Below, in pieces: positions 16,024 through 24,559 of a DNA stretch of 64,000 bases. Position numbers and translations under genes: made by a program. Origin of the DNA: DAOUKH01 sp965261455 (lineage in GTDB: Bacteria > Chloroflexota > Dehalococcoidia > SHYB01). The stretch lies in NCBI GenBank assembly GCA_965261455.1, contig OZ253453.1, positions 310,001-374,000 of the forward strand. Reading direction: 5' to 3'. The number at the start of each line of letters is the position of its first letter. Within the stretch, counting starts at the first letter, position 1. The notes beneath the pieces were generated by a model. That model saw only the letters and a list, made by a program, of their open reading frames with translations, had not been told where the DNA came from and ran no database searches.

Positions 16024-16818
16024 ATGTCTTTGCTACGAGGATGCAAACGCAGCGGGCTCATGGTTCTGGCGATGCTCGGGGTGGCCGCGATGCTTGCCGC
16101 CGCCTGCACGTCGGACGCCGCCCCGACCGCCGCGCCACCGGCCCCGGCGCCGGTCGTAGTCCAAGAGAGCGCGACCGGATCGCAGCAGACCGGCATTTGG
16201 GTCGACGGCACGGGTTCCGTCTCCGCCGCGTCCGATGTGGCCGACCTGAGCTTCGGCGTCGAGACTCGGGCCGACACCGTGGCCGACGCGCGCGCCGAGG
16301 CGGCTTCGGCCATGGACGCGGTCATAGCTAGCCTAGGAACCAATGGCGTCGCCGCGGACGACATCAGGACGACGCACTTCTCGATCCAGCCGGTCACGGT
16401 GTACGAAGAAGGAACACGTGGCGAGCAGACGCCGAAGATCGTGGGCTACCGGGTGTCGAACTTCGCCACGGCAAGGATTCGGGACTTGAGCGCCGTCGGC
16501 GGAATCATCGACGCCGCGGCGGCGGCGGGCGGCGACGCGGTCCGCATCAACGGGATTGGCCTCGCCGTGGACGATCCACAGCCCTTGGAGGTCGAGGCCC
16601 GTAAGCTCGCGTTGGAGGATGCCACCGCCAAGGCTGAGCAGATCGCGTCGGTGATGAACGTCACGTTGGGGGATCCGGTGTACATCTCACAGTATGGCGG
16701 CACCCCGCGCGTCGCCAGGGAGTCCGTGGCCTTCGCCATGGCCGCCGACGCGTCGTCGATCAGCGGCGGGCAGCAGGAGATCAGGGTAGGCGTGCAGGTA
16801 GTCTTCGCGATTGAGTAG
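16024..16818 (+). CDS. SIMPL-domain (DUF541) lipoprotein
   Basis: The 264-residue protein has a signal peptide with lipobox LAAAC at about residues 24-28, a Pro/Ala linker and then a SIMPL/DUF541 domain. The latter shows the typical opening IWVDGTGSVSAASDVADLSFGV (read over residues 57-80), the repeated Ala-rich helices and the ending EIRVGVQVVFAIE. Proteins of this family are envelope proteins linked to stress tolerance; their activity is not known. AGGATAGGG precedes ATG 16024. It lies 67 bp after the collagen-bearing gene and may belong to the same envelope-stress regulon, which is inference. Confidence 0.85.
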   Translation: MSLLRGCKRSGLMVLAMLGVAAMLAAACTSDAAPTAAPPAPAPVVVQESATGSQQTGIWVDGTGSVSAASDVADLSFGVETRADTVADARAEAASAMDAVIASLGTNGVAADDIRTTHFSIQPVTVYEEGTRGEQTPKIVGYRVSNFATARIRDLSAVGGIIDAAAAAGGDAVRINGIGLAVDDPQPLEVEARKLALEDATAKAEQIASVMNVTLGDPVYISQYGGTPRVARESVAFAMAADASSISGGQQEIRVGVQVVFAIE

Positions 16819-16836
16819 GCGGGAGTCGGACGTGTT

Positions 16837-16870
16837 GGCGGCGCCTCCTTTCCAAAAGAGAGGCGCCGCC
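16837..16870. terminator. Strong hairpin between convergent SIMPL and ychF genes
   Basis: Perfect 11-bp arms GGCGGCGCCTC (16837-16847) and GAGGCGCCGCC (16860-16870) enclose a 12-base loop. It sits between two convergent stops and could end transcripts from both sides, although neither side has a U-tract. Confidence 0.6.
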
Positions 16871-16878
16871 AAGAGGTG

Positions 16879-17961
16879 TCAGACGCTGAAGAGGACGTTC
16901 ATGATGTCGCCGTCCTGGACGGAGTAGGTCTTGCCTTCGGTGCGGAGGACGCCGCGCTTCCGCGCCTCGGCCAGCGAGCCTGCGTCGATGAAGTCCTCGT
17001 AGCGCACGACCTCGGCGCGGATGAAGCCGCGTTCGAGGTCGGAGTGGATCGTGCCCGCGGCGCGGACGGCGGGGGTGTTCGCTGGGACGGGCCAGGCCCG
17101 CACCTCGTCCTCACCGACGGTGAGAAAGGAGACGAGGCCGAGAAGGTCGTAGGAGCAGCGGATGCCGCGTTCGAGGCCCGATTCGCCCGCGTCGAGCGAT
17201 TCGCGGAACTCCGCCTCGTCGCCGGGGTCCATCATGGCCAGATCGGACTCGAGGCCCGCCGCAAGCACGAAGCCGGCGGACTTCGGCCCGCCGGCGCGCG
17301 CAGCCATCTCGGCTTCCAGGGCCTCTACCTCGCCCAGCCGCTCCTCGCCGATGTTGAGCGCGTGGAGGATGGGCTTGGCGGTGAGGAACTGGAAGTTGGA
17401 AAGTTGGCGCGCTTGGTCGGCGGTCGTTTCCTGGGCGCGCAGGGGTTGGCCCGCCTCGAGGGCGGTCTTGACGCCTTCGAGCCACTGGCGCTCCCGCTTG
17501 GCGGCCTCGCGGACTTGGGCCTTGTTCGACTTCGCGTCGGACTCGAGCCTGGCGGCGCGCCGTTCGAGGATGGCGAGGTCGGAGAAGGCGAGCTCGAGCT
17601 CCATCACCTCGATGTCGCGGAAGGGATCGATGCCGCCGTCGGGTTGGGGCACGGCGGGATTGTCGAAGGCGCGGGCGACGTTGAGGAGGGCGTCGACGCG
17701 CTGTAGACGGTTGAGCTGCTCGCCCTCGATGCCCCGTCGTTGCGAGCCCTCCGGGAGGCCGGGAAAGTCGACGTAGAAGACCTCGGCTTGTACCACCCGT
17801 CGAGGCTTGAAGATCTCGGCAAGGCGGCCGAGCCTGGGATCGGGTACGTGAGCGACACCGATATTGGCCTTACCGCTTCCCGGCGACGGGGCGACCTTGG
17901 TTAGCGCGGTAAAGGCGGCGGTCTTGCCGCTTCGCGGGAGCCCGATGATGCCGATTTCCAT
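16879..17961 (-). CDS. ychF: YchF/OLA1-family GTPase/ATPase
   Basis: The 360-residue protein has the P-loop GLPRSGKTAAF at residues 7-17, a switch II DFPGLPEGSQRRG, and the family NxxE specificity motif as NIGE in LHALNIGEERLG, which favours ATP in OLA1 proteins. A coiled-coil insertion (about 130-200) and a C-terminal TGS domain (VRAWPVPANTPAVRAAGTIH and onward) complete it. The P-loop SGKT and the switch region differ from the usual NVGKST and DIAGL, so it is a divergent member. ATG 17961 begins the P-loop strand; an upstream in-frame ATG at 17994 would start inside the terminator of the peroxiredoxin gene. A ribosome-associated regulatory role is known for the family. Confidence 0.88.
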   Translation of the reverse strand: MEIGIIGLPRSGKTAAFTALTKVAPSPGSGKANIGVAHVPDPRLGRLAEIFKPRRVVQAEVFYVDFPGLPEGSQRRGIEGEQLNRLQRVDALLNVARAFDNPAVPQPDGGIDPFRDIEVMELELAFSDLAILERRAARLESDAKSNKAQVREAAKRERQWLEGVKTALEAGQPLRAQETTADQARQLSNFQFLTAKPILHALNIGEERLGEVEALEAEMAARAGGPKSAGFVLAAGLESDLAMMDPGDEAEFRESLDAGESGLERGIRCSYDLLGLVSFLTVGEDEVRAWPVPANTPAVRAAGTIHSDLERGFIRAEVVRYEDFIDAGSLAEARKRGVLRTEGKTYSVQDGDIMNVLFSV

Positions 17962-17972
17962 ACCGGTGTGTT

Positions 17973-18010
17973 CCAAAAAGAGAGGCGGTTCCAAGACCGC
18001 CCCTCTTTGG
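17973..18010 (-). terminator. Intrinsic terminator of the peroxiredoxin gene
   Basis: On the minus strand a GC-rich stem (GAGGGGCGGT with ACCGCCTCTC) is followed by TTTTT at 17979-17975. It lies 29 bases after the peroxiredoxin stop and just upstream of ychF. Confidence 0.75.
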
Positions 18011-18038
18011 CGTACCTCTTTGTGTTCTGCGCGGCGGC

Positions 18039-18674
18039 TTAGAGGTTGGGCTGCGGCGTCGTGCGGAGGTAGGGTTTGATCTCCTTGAAGCCCTTGGGGA
18101 ACTTGGCGGGGATGTCCTCGGTCTTGATGGCGGGAACGACGACGCAGTCCTCGCCGTGCTTCCAGTCCACCGGCGTGGCGACCTGGTAGTTCGCGGTGAG
18201 CTGCAGGGAGTCGATCACCCGCAGAATCTCGTCGAAGTTGCGCCCCGTCGAGGCGGGGTAGGTGATGCTCAGCTTGACCTTCTTATCGGGTCCGATGACG
18301 AAGACGGTGCGGACGGTCATCGTGTTGTCGGCGTTGGGGTGGATCATGTCGTACAGCGTGGCGACCTTGCGTTCAGGGTCGGCGATGAGGGGGAATTGGA
18401 CGTCCGCGTTCTGCGTCTCGTTGATGTCCTTGATCCAGCCCTCGTGCGAGTCGACCGGGTCGACGCTGACGGCGAGCACCTTGACACCGCGGCTGTCGAA
18501 CTCGGATTTCAGGTTGGCCACGCGGCCAAGCTCGGTGGTGCAGACCGGCGTGTAGTCGGCGGGGTGCGACATGAGCACGCCCCAGCCCTCGCCAAGCCAA
18601 TTGTGAAACTCGATCGGGCCCGCGGTCGTCTCCGCCGTAAAGTCCGGCGCTTCGTCACCTAATCTGATAGCCAT
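18039..18674 (-). CDS. Peroxiredoxin, Prx6 (1-Cys) type
   Basis: The 211-residue protein opens LGDEAPDFTAETTAGPIEFH and carries the peroxidatic Cys in SHPADYTPVCTTELGR, the PxxxTxxC motif. The long C-terminal region (TPVDWKHGEDCVVVPAI and KPYLRTTPQP) is typical of the Prx6 subfamily; its Cys is at the position often present but not always used for resolving. It reduces peroxides in the cytoplasm. ATG 18674 has AGGAGG 7 bases upstream. A terminator follows the gene, so it is probably transcribed alone. Confidence 0.95.
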   Translation of the reverse strand: MAIRLGDEAPDFTAETTAGPIEFHNWLGEGWGVLMSHPADYTPVCTTELGRVANLKSEFDSRGVKVLAVSVDPVDSHEGWIKDINETQNADVQFPLIADPERKVATLYDMIHPNADNTMTVRTVFVIGPDKKVKLSITYPASTGRNFDEILRVIDSLQLTANYQVATPVDWKHGEDCVVVPAIKTEDIPAKFPKGFKEIKPYLRTTPQPNL

Positions 18675-18796
18675 AGTTGCCTCCTCCTGTGCAATGGGCG
18701 GTTGGTCCACCTTTAACTGTTGCTGCTTTCGGCGCGCCTCCGCGGCGCGCGCACGGGGTTAGACTACCACGCGGCTCCAATCGCGGCCAAGGGCGC

Positions 18797-18870
18797 CAGG
18801 GACCCTCTCTCAGTCTCTCCCTAAGTTAGGGAGAGAGGTTTACGGTGCTCTCCCGGGGAGAGAGGTCTGC
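18797..18870. repeat. Intergenic hairpin repeat, short copy
   Basis: The text CCCTCTCTCAGTCTCTCCCT followed by AAGTTAGGGAGAGAGG forms a hairpin, and a second one follows (CTCTCCCGGGGAGAG). It is a divergent member of the family seen at 55515-56268. Confidence 0.65.
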
Positions 18871-18877
18871 GGTACGC

Positions 18878-19834
18878 TCACCACCAGTGGACTTCGTCGA
18901 GGTCGGCCCGTTCGCTTTGGGCGGTGCGCCAAGGGCGGGCGGGGAGGTATTTCCAACTGCTGTCGGCGAGCATGGCGACGATGACGCCCTGCTCCATTCG
19001 CTCGGCGAGGCGGAGGGCGGTGTCGAGCACGGCGCCGGAGGAGGCGCCGGCGAAGAGCCCCTCGGCGCGGGCTAGGTCTTGGACGCGGCGGAAGCTGGAG
19101 GCGCTGTCCACGAGGAAGCGGCCGTCGATCATCGCGAGGTCGAGCAGCGGTGGGATAAAGCCCTCGTCGAGGTTCTTGATTCCCTGGAGGCGCTCGCCGA
19201 GCTTGGGCTCGACGCCGACGACCCGGGCGTGGGGCCACCGCTCCTTGATGCGCCGGCCCGCGCCCATGATGGTGCCCCCGGTCCCGATGCCCGCGACGAA
19301 GACGTCGACGGAGGGCAGGGCGTCGGCGATCTCGCGGCCCGTGGAGGCGTAGTGAGTGTCGGGGTTGGCCTGGTCGGTGAACTGGCCGAGCAGCTTGTAG
19401 CCGCGGTCGGCGGCGAGATCGGCGGCGACCTCTAAGGCATGCCCCATGCCGCCTTCGACCCCGCACCAGGTGACCTCGGCTCCCAGCAAGTCGAGGAGGT
19501 CGCTGATGCTGGGGGCCACGCCTTCAGGGACGACGACGTGCGCCCGGTAGCCCTTCTGCTTGGCCACGAAGGCGAGCGCGATCGCGGTGTTGCCGCTGCT
19601 CGCTTCGAGGATAGTATCGCCGGGGGCGAGGCGGCCCTCGGACTCCGCCCGCTCTACGAGGGCGAGGGCGATCCGGTCCTTGATGCTGCCGGTGGGATTC
19701 TGCCCCTCCATCTTTCCGAAGATGCGCACGCCGGGCTTGGGCGAGAGGCGCCGAAGCTCCACGAGGGGGGCGTCGCCGATGAGCGAGAGCGGCGAAGTCC
19801 GTCCCAAGGCTACCCTCCCCCGTCCGGTTGACAT
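18878..19834 (-). CDS. cysM: Cysteine synthase family PLP enzyme (CysK/CysM)
   Basis: The 318-residue protein has the PLP Lys motif GQNPTGSIKDRIA near residue 52, the substrate loop ASSGNTAIALA, and the phosphate-binding GIGTGGTIMG loop, all diagnostic of the cysteine synthase branch. The usual IGNTPLV entry motif reads IGDAPLV. It makes cysteine from an activated serine and a sulfide donor. The C-terminal SSWKYL is more like the CysM branch, but CysK cannot be excluded. ATG 19834 is used; no strong ribosome site is visible, and the start region holds a TTGACA facing the other way. Confidence 0.88.
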   Translation of the reverse strand: MSTGRGRVALGRTSPLSLIGDAPLVELRRLSPKPGVRIFGKMEGQNPTGSIKDRIALALVERAESEGRLAPGDTILEASSGNTAIALAFVAKQKGYRAHVVVPEGVAPSISDLLDLLGAEVTWCGVEGGMGHALEVAADLAADRGYKLLGQFTDQANPDTHYASTGREIADALPSVDVFVAGIGTGGTIMGAGRRIKERWPHARVVGVEPKLGERLQGIKNLDEGFIPPLLDLAMIDGRFLVDSASSFRRVQDLARAEGLFAGASSGAVLDTALRLAERMEQGVIVAMLADSSWKYLPARPWRTAQSERADLDEVHWW

Positions 19835-19857
19835 GCGCTCGCTGGGCGCAGCATCAT
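19828..19857 (+). promoter_or_regulatory. Candidate promoter facing the 19954 gene
   Basis: TTGACA at 19828-19833 is followed after 18 bases by CATCAT at 19852-19857. It lies across the start of the divergent cysteine synthase gene and would give a leader of about 90 bases. Confidence 0.35.
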
Positions 19858-19953
19858 GGTTGCCAGCTTCCCATGCGCCTATTGTCGCACCTTCTCTCCC
19901 CCGACCGATAACCCCCTCCCCGACGGATACTCTCCCCTGGAACGGATAACCCT

Positions 19954-20625
19954 ATGGGCAAACTGCTCGACAAGCTGAACCAAGTGGCCGCCTCCGGCGG
20001 GCCTCGTCTGGGCTTCGCCGCCGGCGGCGAAGCCGCGCGCGGACGGATAGCCATCGTGGCTGTCTTGGCCTCCGCCGACGAGGAGCTCGCTTCCGCCGCG
20101 TTGGAGTCGGGGGCCGACGCGCTCGTTGTCAACGGCAAGATGGGCAAGGACGTGGGCGGTGACGCGCCCGTGGGCGCCATGGGGGAGACGGGCGGCGACT
20201 TCGTCGTGCTCACCCTGACCGGCGACTTCGGCGGCGCGCTCGACGGCGACGCCGACGTCGTGCTCGCCCTCGCCGACACGTCCGACGAGGTCTTGCGGGC
20301 CCTCGAGGCGCTGCCCGTGGACGCCGTCGCGGTGGACCTACCGGCGTCGCCCGTTTCGCTGCAAGACCTGCTGCCGCTGTACCGCGCCGCCCGCGCGACG
20401 CAGAAGCCGCTCCTCGCCAGGATGGCGTCCCCGCCGGGGCGCGAGGCGCTGACGGCGATACGCGACGCCGGCGCTGCCGGGCTTATCGTAGAGGTGTCGA
20501 AGGACGGCGTGGACGGTCTCGCGGCGCTACGCGGCGAGATCGCGTCGCTGCCGCCCAAGCGCCGCCGCGGCGACGGCTCGAAGCCGTCGCCGTCCCTCGG
20601 GCTCTCCGGGGGCGGCGAGCGCTAG
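19954..20625 (+). CDS. Conserved hypothetical protein, alpha/beta barrel-like
   Basis: The 223-residue protein opens MGKLLDKLNQVAASGGPRLGF and shows alternating hydrophobic strands and helices: IAIVAVL, ADALVVNG, DFVVLTL, DADVVLAL, VDAVAVDLP, KPLLARM and AAGLIVEVS. This spacing is what a TIM barrel shows, and the small-residue strand ends resemble phosphate-binding barrels. I do not recognise the family and give no reaction. The Lys/Arg/Ser-rich tail is probably disordered. It is followed 14 bp downstream by a small membrane-protein gene. Confidence 0.65.
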   Translation: MGKLLDKLNQVAASGGPRLGFAAGGEAARGRIAIVAVLASADEELASAALESGADALVVNGKMGKDVGGDAPVGAMGETGGDFVVLTLTGDFGGALDGDADVVLALADTSDEVLRALEALPVDAVAVDLPASPVSLQDLLPLYRAARATQKPLLARMASPPGREALTAIRDAGAAGLIVEVSKDGVDGLAALRGEIASLPPKRRRGDGSKPSPSLGLSGGGER

Positions 20626-20639
20626 CCGCCGCGTTCACC

Positions 20640-21050
20640 GTGCGCATCCCCCGGACCAAGGGGCAGGCGCTGCTCGCCGCAATGGCGGCGGGGGCCTCGG
20701 TATGGGCGTTGGTGAGTCCCGCCTTTGTTCTGCTTCCCTTGTTCGACATGGCCACGGCGGAGGGCGCGGCACGGAGCGTGAGCGCGTCCGACGCGGGTAA
20801 GCTGGGCGAGGCCCTTGCGGTGCTCCTGACTTCGGCGGCGCTCGGCGCGGCTGCGTTCGCGGCCACCCGCCTTTTCCTCGCGGGGCGCCGTTGGGCGCAG
20901 CTCGGGATGATGGGCTGCGCCGCCGGTTTCTTTGTCCTCACCGTCCTGACGGCAGGGAGCGTGGGGCCGCTGCTGATCGGCCCCGCGGCGCTGTTGATGT
21001 TCCCTGCGCTGTGGCTCGCGCCGCGCGGCGAGCGGGCCGCGGACGGCTAG
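20640..21050 (+). CDS. Small membrane protein, four predicted helices
   Basis: The 136-residue product starts at GTG 20640. Hydrophobic segments lie at about residues 10-35, 58-80, 88-105 and 107-125, with basic residues between the second and third (FLAGRRWAQLG). There are no recognisable motifs. It is 14 bp after the barrel-like gene and converges on ribH, with stops 4 bases apart. The coding call rests on the open frame and the membrane-protein pattern. Confidence 0.55.
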   Translation: MRIPRTKGQALLAAMAAGASVWALVSPAFVLLPLFDMATAEGAARSVSASDAGKLGEALAVLLTSAALGAAAFAATRLFLAGRRWAQLGMMGCAAGFFVLTVLTAGSVGPLLIGPAALLMFPALWLAPRGERAADG

Positions 21051-21054
21051 CGGG

Positions 21055-21507
21055 TCAGAGGTCCTTCAACAGCCCGGCCATCTCGATGGCCGTGAGGGCG
21101 GCGTCGTAGCCCTTGTTGCCGGGGCCGTCGCCCGACCGCTCCATCGCCTGCGCCACGGTGTCGGTAGTCAGCACGCCGAAGATGACGGGCACGTCGGTGA
21201 GCAACGCGGCCTGGACTAGGCCGTGGGCAGTGCCGGACGATACGTAGTCGAAGTGCGGCGTGTCGCCGCGAATCACGGCTCCCAGGCAGATGACGGCGGC
21301 GTAGCGGCCCGTCTGGGCCAATCGCTTCGCGGTGAGCGGCAGCTCGAAGGCGCCGGGGACCCAGACCGCGTCGATGCGGCTCTCGTCTACGCCGTTGGCC
21401 GCCAGGCTCTCGCGCGCGCCGCGCATGAGGCTGCGGGTGATGAGCTCGTTGAAACGCGCCGCGGCGATGGCGAAGCGCGGCCCGTCCCCGTTCGATTCGA
21501 GGGTCAC
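21055..21507 (-). CDS. ribH: 6,7-dimethyl-8-ribityllumazine synthase
   Basis: The 150-residue protein has the lumazine synthase core AVICLGAVIRGDTPHFDYV with the catalytic His, an early FNELITRSLMRGA helix, VPGAFELPLTAK and the late GNKGYDAALTAIEMAGL. It joins the ribBA product 3,4-dihydroxybutanone phosphate with the ribityl-pyrimidine to make lumazine. The start is GTG 21507, four bases after the ribBA stop. It is the last gene of the rib operon. Confidence 0.95.
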   Translation of the reverse strand: MTLESNGDGPRFAIAAARFNELITRSLMRGARESLAANGVDESRIDAVWVPGAFELPLTAKRLAQTGRYAAVICLGAVIRGDTPHFDYVSSGTAHGLVQAALLTDVPVIFGVLTTDTVAQAMERSGDGPGNKGYDAALTAIEMAGLLKDL

Positions 21508-21511
21508 GCGC

Positions 21512-22753
21512 CTATTCCTCGTCGACGAGCCATTCGGCCAACGGGGCGACGCCGGGCATGATGTGGCCCATCTTGTCGCGCTTCGTTTCGAGGTAGCGGA
21601 TGTTGTCGGGGTTGGGCGGCGCGACGACGGGGACACGGTCGACAACGCGGAGGCCGTAACCCTCCAGCCCGACGATCTTGCGCGGGTTGTTGGTCATTAG
21701 GCGCATCTCTTTGACGCCGAGGTCGACCAGAATCTGGGCGCCGATGCCGTAGTCGCGCAGATCGGGCGCGAAGCCGAGCGCGAGGTTCGCCTCCACGGTG
21801 TCGAGGCCGTCGTCCTGGAGCGCGTAGGCCTTCAACTTGTTGTGCAGGCCGATCCCGCGACCCTCCTGACGGATGTACACCAGGACGCCACGCTGAGCCT
21901 GTGCGATGGCCCGCAGCGCCATCTGCACCTGGTCGCCGCAGTCGCACCGGAAGCTGCCGAAGACGTCGCCGGTGAGGCATTCGCTATGGACGCGCACCAG
22001 CACGGGTTCGCCGTCGCTGATGTCGCCCTGGACGAGAACGACGTGCTGGTCGTGATCGACGGCGCTCTGGTAGGCGTAGGCGGTGAAGCGCCCGAACTTG
22101 GTGGGCATGGCGGTCTCGGTGACCCGCTCGACGAGTTTCTCATGCCGGCGGCGGTAGGCGATGATCTGCTCGACGCTGACGATCTTGAGGTCGTGCTCAA
22201 TGGCGAACTCTTCAAGCTCGGGGAGCCGGGCCATCGTGCCGTCCTGGCTCATGATTTCGCAGATGACGCCGGCGGGCTGCAGGCCGGCGAGCCGGCAGAG
22301 ATCGACGCTGCCCTCGGTCTGCCCGGCGCGGACGAGGACGCCGCCCTCGCGGGCGCGCAGCGGGAAGATGTGGCCGGGCTTCGACAGATCGATGGGGCGA
22401 GTCGCCGGATCGACTAGTGCTTGGATCGTGGTGGCGCGGTCGTGGGCACTGATGCCGGTGGTGGTGCCGTGCTTGGCCTCGACCGACACGGTGAAGGCGG
22501 TGCCGAGGGCGGCAGTGTTCTCCGAGTCGGGGACCATCATGGAGATTTGAAGCTGGTCGAGGCGGTCGCCTTCGAGCGGGGCGCAGATGAGCCCCTTGCC
22601 GAACTTCGCCATGAAGTTGATCGCCTCGGGAGTGACCGCCTCCGCAGCCATGACGAGGTCGCCTTCGTTCTCCCGGTCTTCGTCGTCGACCAAGATGATG
22701 ATGCGGCCCCGGCGCAGGTCGTCCAGGGCCTGTTCTATGCTCGCCAATGGCAT
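21512..22753 (-). CDS. ribBA: Bifunctional DHBP synthase / GTP cyclohydrolase II
   Basis: The 413-residue protein has an N-terminal DHBP synthase domain (IIILVDDEDRENEGDLVMAA, and HGTTTGISAHDRATTI with catalytic residues). Its C-terminal GTP cyclohydrolase II domain has the zinc Cys cluster in CLTGDVFGSFRCDCG, the RQEGRGIGL loop and DLRDYGIGAQIL. It supplies both precursors for lumazine. The start ATG 22753 follows GAGG at 6 bases. It lies 82 bp after ribE, where a TATAAT suggests an added internal promoter. Confidence 0.96.
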   Translation of the reverse strand: MPLASIEQALDDLRRGRIIILVDDEDRENEGDLVMAAEAVTPEAINFMAKFGKGLICAPLEGDRLDQLQISMMVPDSENTAALGTAFTVSVEAKHGTTTGISAHDRATTIQALVDPATRPIDLSKPGHIFPLRAREGGVLVRAGQTEGSVDLCRLAGLQPAGVICEIMSQDGTMARLPELEEFAIEHDLKIVSVEQIIAYRRRHEKLVERVTETAMPTKFGRFTAYAYQSAVDHDQHVVLVQGDISDGEPVLVRVHSECLTGDVFGSFRCDCGDQVQMALRAIAQAQRGVLVYIRQEGRGIGLHNKLKAYALQDDGLDTVEANLALGFAPDLRDYGIGAQILVDLGVKEMRLMTNNPRKIVGLEGYGLRVVDRVPVVAPPNPDNIRYLETKRDKMGHIMPGVAPLAEWLVDEE

Positions 22754-22786
22754 TTCGGCCTCGCCGCCGCCCCCGCGGCGACCCTC

Positions 22787-22792
22787 ATTATA
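22787..22792 (-). promoter_or_regulatory. Candidate internal -10 box (TATAAT) before ribBA
   Basis: The minus strand reads TATAAT 33 bases before the ribBA start, in the only long gap of the rib operon. No clear -35 is present. Confidence 0.35.
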
Positions 22793-22835
22793 GCCATGCC
22801 CGTCCCTGACGGAGTCCGGCCCGCCGTTGACCGGG

Positions 22836-23420
22836 CTAGCGGAGGCGGGCGTCGGTGAGTCGCTCGACGTACTTGGCCAGGATGTCGACCTCGATGTTCA
22901 CCGGATCCCCTGCGGCTTTGGCGCCCAAGTTGGTGTGCTCGCCGGTGAAGGGAATCAGCGTGACGCTGAACCAGTCGTCGCCGGCCCCGACCACGGTCAG
23001 GCTGACACCCTCGACGGCGATGAATCCCTTCTCGGTCACGTAGCGGGCGAGCCTGCCGGGCAGTTGGAATCGGACCATCGACGCGTTGCCCTCGGGCGTG
23101 ATGCGCTCGATGGTGGCGACGCCGTCAACGTGGCCCTGCACCAGGTGTCCCCCAACGCGACCGCCGAATTCTAGAGAGCGTTCAAGGTTGACCACCGTGC
23201 CGGCGGTTAGCGCGCCGAGGTTGGTGCGGCGCAGGGTCTCCGGCGCGAGGTCCACGGCGAAGCCGTCCGGTTCGAGGCGCGTCGCGGTCAGGCACGCGCC
23301 GTTGACGGCGATGCTGTCGCCGAGCTTCGTCCCTTCGAGCACCGCGGCGGCGTGGATGAAAAGCTCGCCGTTGGGGGCACTCGCGGCGCGGCCAACTTCT
23401 TCAACGATGCCGGTGAACAT
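22836..23420 (-). CDS. ribE: Riboflavin synthase alpha subunit
   Basis: The 194-residue protein begins with the diagnostic MFTGIVEEVGR and contains two lumazine-binding repeats, the first with VNGACLTATRLEPDGF and VNLERSLEFGGRVGGHLVQGHVDG, the second with FIAVEGVSLTVVG and VNIEVDILAKYVERL. It dismutates two lumazines into riboflavin. Its ATG at 23420 is 24 bases after the ribD stop. Confidence 0.96.
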   Translation of the reverse strand: MFTGIVEEVGRAASAPNGELFIHAAAVLEGTKLGDSIAVNGACLTATRLEPDGFAVDLAPETLRRTNLGALTAGTVVNLERSLEFGGRVGGHLVQGHVDGVATIERITPEGNASMVRFQLPGRLARYVTEKGFIAVEGVSLTVVGAGDDWFSVTLIPFTGEHTNLGAKAAGDPVNIEVDILAKYVERLTDARLR

Positions 23421-23443
23421 CTTAGCCTTTCGCCTGCGTAGAC

Positions 23444-24559
23444 CTACGCCGTGGGGCCTGCCCCCGCGTAGCCGGTAATCATAACGTCGCCGTCCAGCAC
23501 CGCCGTCTCCACGTCCCGCAGGCGCAGGGCGTCGGCGATGCGCTCGACGCCACGGCCCGCCGCCGGCGTGGGCGCGTTCGCGCCGCCCACGAGCACCGGC
23601 GCGACGAAGGCGATGACCTTGTCCACGAGTCTCGCGTCCAGAAGCGACCCGATCAGGCGGCCACCCCCCTCGACGAGCAGGGACGTCACTTCCCGCTCGC
23701 CGAGGCACCGGAGCAGTGCTTCCGGGTTTACGCCGCCGCCGGGAGCGGCCTCAACCGTCTCGATCTCCGCCCCCGCCTCCGTCAGCGCGCGGCGGGCGGC
23801 TTCAGATGCGCCGTCCGTGGCGGCGACGAGCGTCCGGCCCGGCTCGCCGAGCATCCGCGCTTGGGGCGAGAGTGAGGCCTTGGCGTCCACGACGACGCGC
23901 AGTGGCTGGCGGGCGCTGGTTTTCTCACCATCGCTTCGGTCGCGGGCGGTGAGACGAGGATCGTCGAGGCGCGCCGTGTTGGCCCCGACCATCACCGCGT
24001 CGACGAGGCCGCGGAGGCGGTGGACCTCGGCGCGGGCCCGCTCGCCGCTGATCCACCGCGAGTCGCCGGCGGCGGTGGCGATCTTGCCGTCGAGACTCAT
24101 GGCGAACTTGACATAGACAAACGGGAGGTCCGTCGTGATCCACTTCATGAACGCCTCGTTTACGCGGCGGGCCTCGTCCTCGCGCTCGCCCTCGATCACC
24201 TCGATGCCGGCGGCGCGCAGCCGCTCGATCCCGTGTCCCGCGACGAGTGGGTTGGGGTCGCGCACCGCCGCGTGGACGGCGGCGAGGCCGGCCTCGCCGA
24301 CCGCGTCGGCGCAGGGCGGCGTCCGCCCGTAGTGCGAGCAGGGTTCGAGGCTGACGTACATCACGCCCCCGCGGGCGCGCTCGCCGGCCTGCCGCAGGGC
24401 GATAACCTCCGCGTGCGGCCCGCCCGGCGCCTCGTTCGCGCCCTCGCCGACGACGACACCGTCCTTCAGGATGACGCAGCCCACGGCGGGGTTGGGTGAG
24501 ACACCGCCAAGGACGCCGCGGGCCAGCTCGAGGGCGCGGTCCATTGGCGTGAGACTCAT
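23444..24559 (-). CDS. ribD: Bifunctional pyrimidine deaminase/reductase
   Basis: The 371-residue protein has an N-terminal zinc deaminase domain with GGPHAEVIAL and EPCSHYGRTPPCADA, and a C-terminal reductase domain with FAMSLDGKIATAAGDSRWIS and LVEGGGRLIGSLL. It carries out the second and third steps of riboflavin synthesis. Its start ATG 24559 overlaps the pabB stop (ATGA), so the two are translationally coupled. An internal Met at 24544 is possible. Confidence 0.96.
   Translation of the reverse strand: MSLTPMDRALELARGVLGGVSPNPAVGCVILKDGVVVGEGANEAPGGPHAEVIALRQAGERARGGVMYVSLEPCSHYGRTPPCADAVGEAGLAAVHAAVRDPNPLVAGHGIERLRAAGIEVIEGEREDEARRVNEAFMKWITTDLPFVYVKFAMSLDGKIATAAGDSRWISGERARAEVHRLRGLVDAVMVGANTARLDDPRLTARDRSDGEKTSARQPLRVVVDAKASLSPQARMLGEPGRTLVAATDGASEAARRALTEAGAEIETVEAAPGGGVNPEALLRCLGEREVTSLLVEGGGRLIGSLLDARLVDKVIAFVAPVLVGGANAPTPAAGRGVERIADALRLRDVETAVLDGDVMITGYAGAGPTA

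Noticed and set aside
21055..21645. 196-residue version of ribH
   Set aside because: The extra N-terminus overlaps the ribBA coding end in another frame; GTG 21507 right after the ribBA stop gives the normal length.
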